This document shows, piece after piece, positions 63,929 through 64,000 of a DNA stretch of 64,000 nucleotides. Source of the stretch: Fictibacillus fluitans (GTDB lineage: Bacteria; Bacillota; Bacilli; Bacillales; Fictibacillaceae); contig NZ_JAUHTR010000002.1 of assembly GCF_030418125.1 (NCBI RefSeq), forward strand, positions 186,001 through 250,000, read 5' to 3'. Within the stretch, counting starts at the first letter, position 1. Each line of letters starts with the position of its first letter. Position numbers and translations under genes: made by a program. A model generated the notes under the pieces. That model was not told the origin of the DNA and ran no database searches. It saw nothing but the letters and a program-made list of their open reading frames with translations.

Positions 63929-64000
63929 ATGTATGAGAACATGATTGAAATGATCGGAAACACTCCTTTAGTAAAGCTTAAGCTTGATGAACAGTCATCT
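63929..64000 (+). CDS. Cysteine synthase-like PLP enzyme (5' end only)
   Basis: The window ends 24 codons into this gene. The start MYENMIEMIGNTPLVKL carries the IGNTPLVKL strand found at the N-terminus of O-acetylserine sulfhydrylase, cystathionine beta-synthase and SbnA/ZmaU-type enzymes. GAGGGGGAAAAGGG lies before the ATG. Its position inside the NRPS cluster, 61 bases after the lyase gene, argues for an amino-acid-supplying role (beta-replacement on an activated serine) rather than housekeeping cysteine synthesis. Confidence 0.75.
   Translation, partial: MYENMIEMIGNTPLVKLKLDEQSS

Noticed and set aside
29549-64000. Assignment of the cluster to zwittermicin, edeine, amicoumacin or paenilamicin
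   Set aside because: The prodrug logic is shared, but domain order, the GNAT-interrupted A domain and the tailoring genes do not match these clusters as I remember them; a database comparison is needed.
1-64000. CRISPR arrays, insertion sequences, tRNA or rRNA genes
   Set aside because: No regularly spaced repeats, transposase-like proteins, or tRNA/rRNA-like sequences were recognised on either strand.

Overview
The window looks like chromosomal DNA of a Bacillaceae-type Bacillota. The evidence is strong AGGAGG-type ribosome binding sites, frequent TTG/GTG starts, a cre-like box, many tight or overlapping operons, two copies of an interspersed palindromic repeat of the kind scattered through Bacillus-like genomes, and CUT1 sugar importers without their own ATPase. 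No rRNA, tRNA, CRISPR array, insertion sequence or phage gene was recognised.

The window has two unrelated halves. Positions 1-29,000 are carbohydrate catabolism. A CPBP-type membrane protease (cut by the window edge) is followed by an AraC regulator (1037). Next come nine co-directional enzyme genes at 1939-11305: four Gfo/Idh/MocA dehydrogenases, four xylose-isomerase-like TIM-barrel epimerases/isomerases and a DUF993 aldolase-like protein. A second AraC regulator (11349) precedes a CUT1 importer (two permeases and a lipoprotein), then DUF624, DUF2264 and 2-hydroxyacid dehydrogenase genes. The enzyme mix fits oxidation of a sugar or glycoside to a keto-sugar, then isomerisation and cleavage; the substrate is not evident. 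After a minus-strand DUF2809 gene comes a LacI-controlled operon (19074-28963): regulator, SIS-domain isomerase, ROK kinase, lipoprotein, two permeases, GH38 alpha-mannosidase-type hydrolase and an FGGY xylulokinase-like kinase. It ends at a terminator near 28977.

Positions 29,549-64,000 hold most of a hybrid NRPS/PKS cluster on the plus strand. It runs off the right edge, and the only gap inside it longer than about 60 bases is absent. The first enzyme is C-A-T-E, and its adenylation pocket reads as Asn, so it should make N-acyl-D-Asn. Downstream is a protein with a signal peptide, a ClbP-like SxxK serine peptidase, three membrane helices and a fused ABC exporter. Together these are the hallmarks of the acyl-D-Asn prodrug strategy known from zwittermicin, amicoumacin, xenocoumacin, edeine and colibactin: the toxic product is built capped and is uncapped during export. 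The chain is extended by a C-A-T-KS-(AT relic)-KR-T hybrid, a C-A-T-C-A-T protein, a C-A-T-C protein and a (half C)-A-T protein. A PLP aminotransferase-like enzyme, a methyltransferase, a type II thioesterase, a membrane di-iron hydroxylase-like protein, an argininosuccinate-lyase-like protein and the start of a cysteine-synthase-like protein accompany them.

Most unusual features: a GNAT acetyltransferase-like domain inserted between core motifs A8 and A9 of an adenylation domain (about 48,880-49,620); a PKS module whose AT is a relic lacking GHSxG; and a lyase/synthase pair that could make 2,3-diaminopropionate from an aspartate adduct. I could not assign the cluster to a known product. Loading acyltransferase and release domain, if present, lie outside the window.
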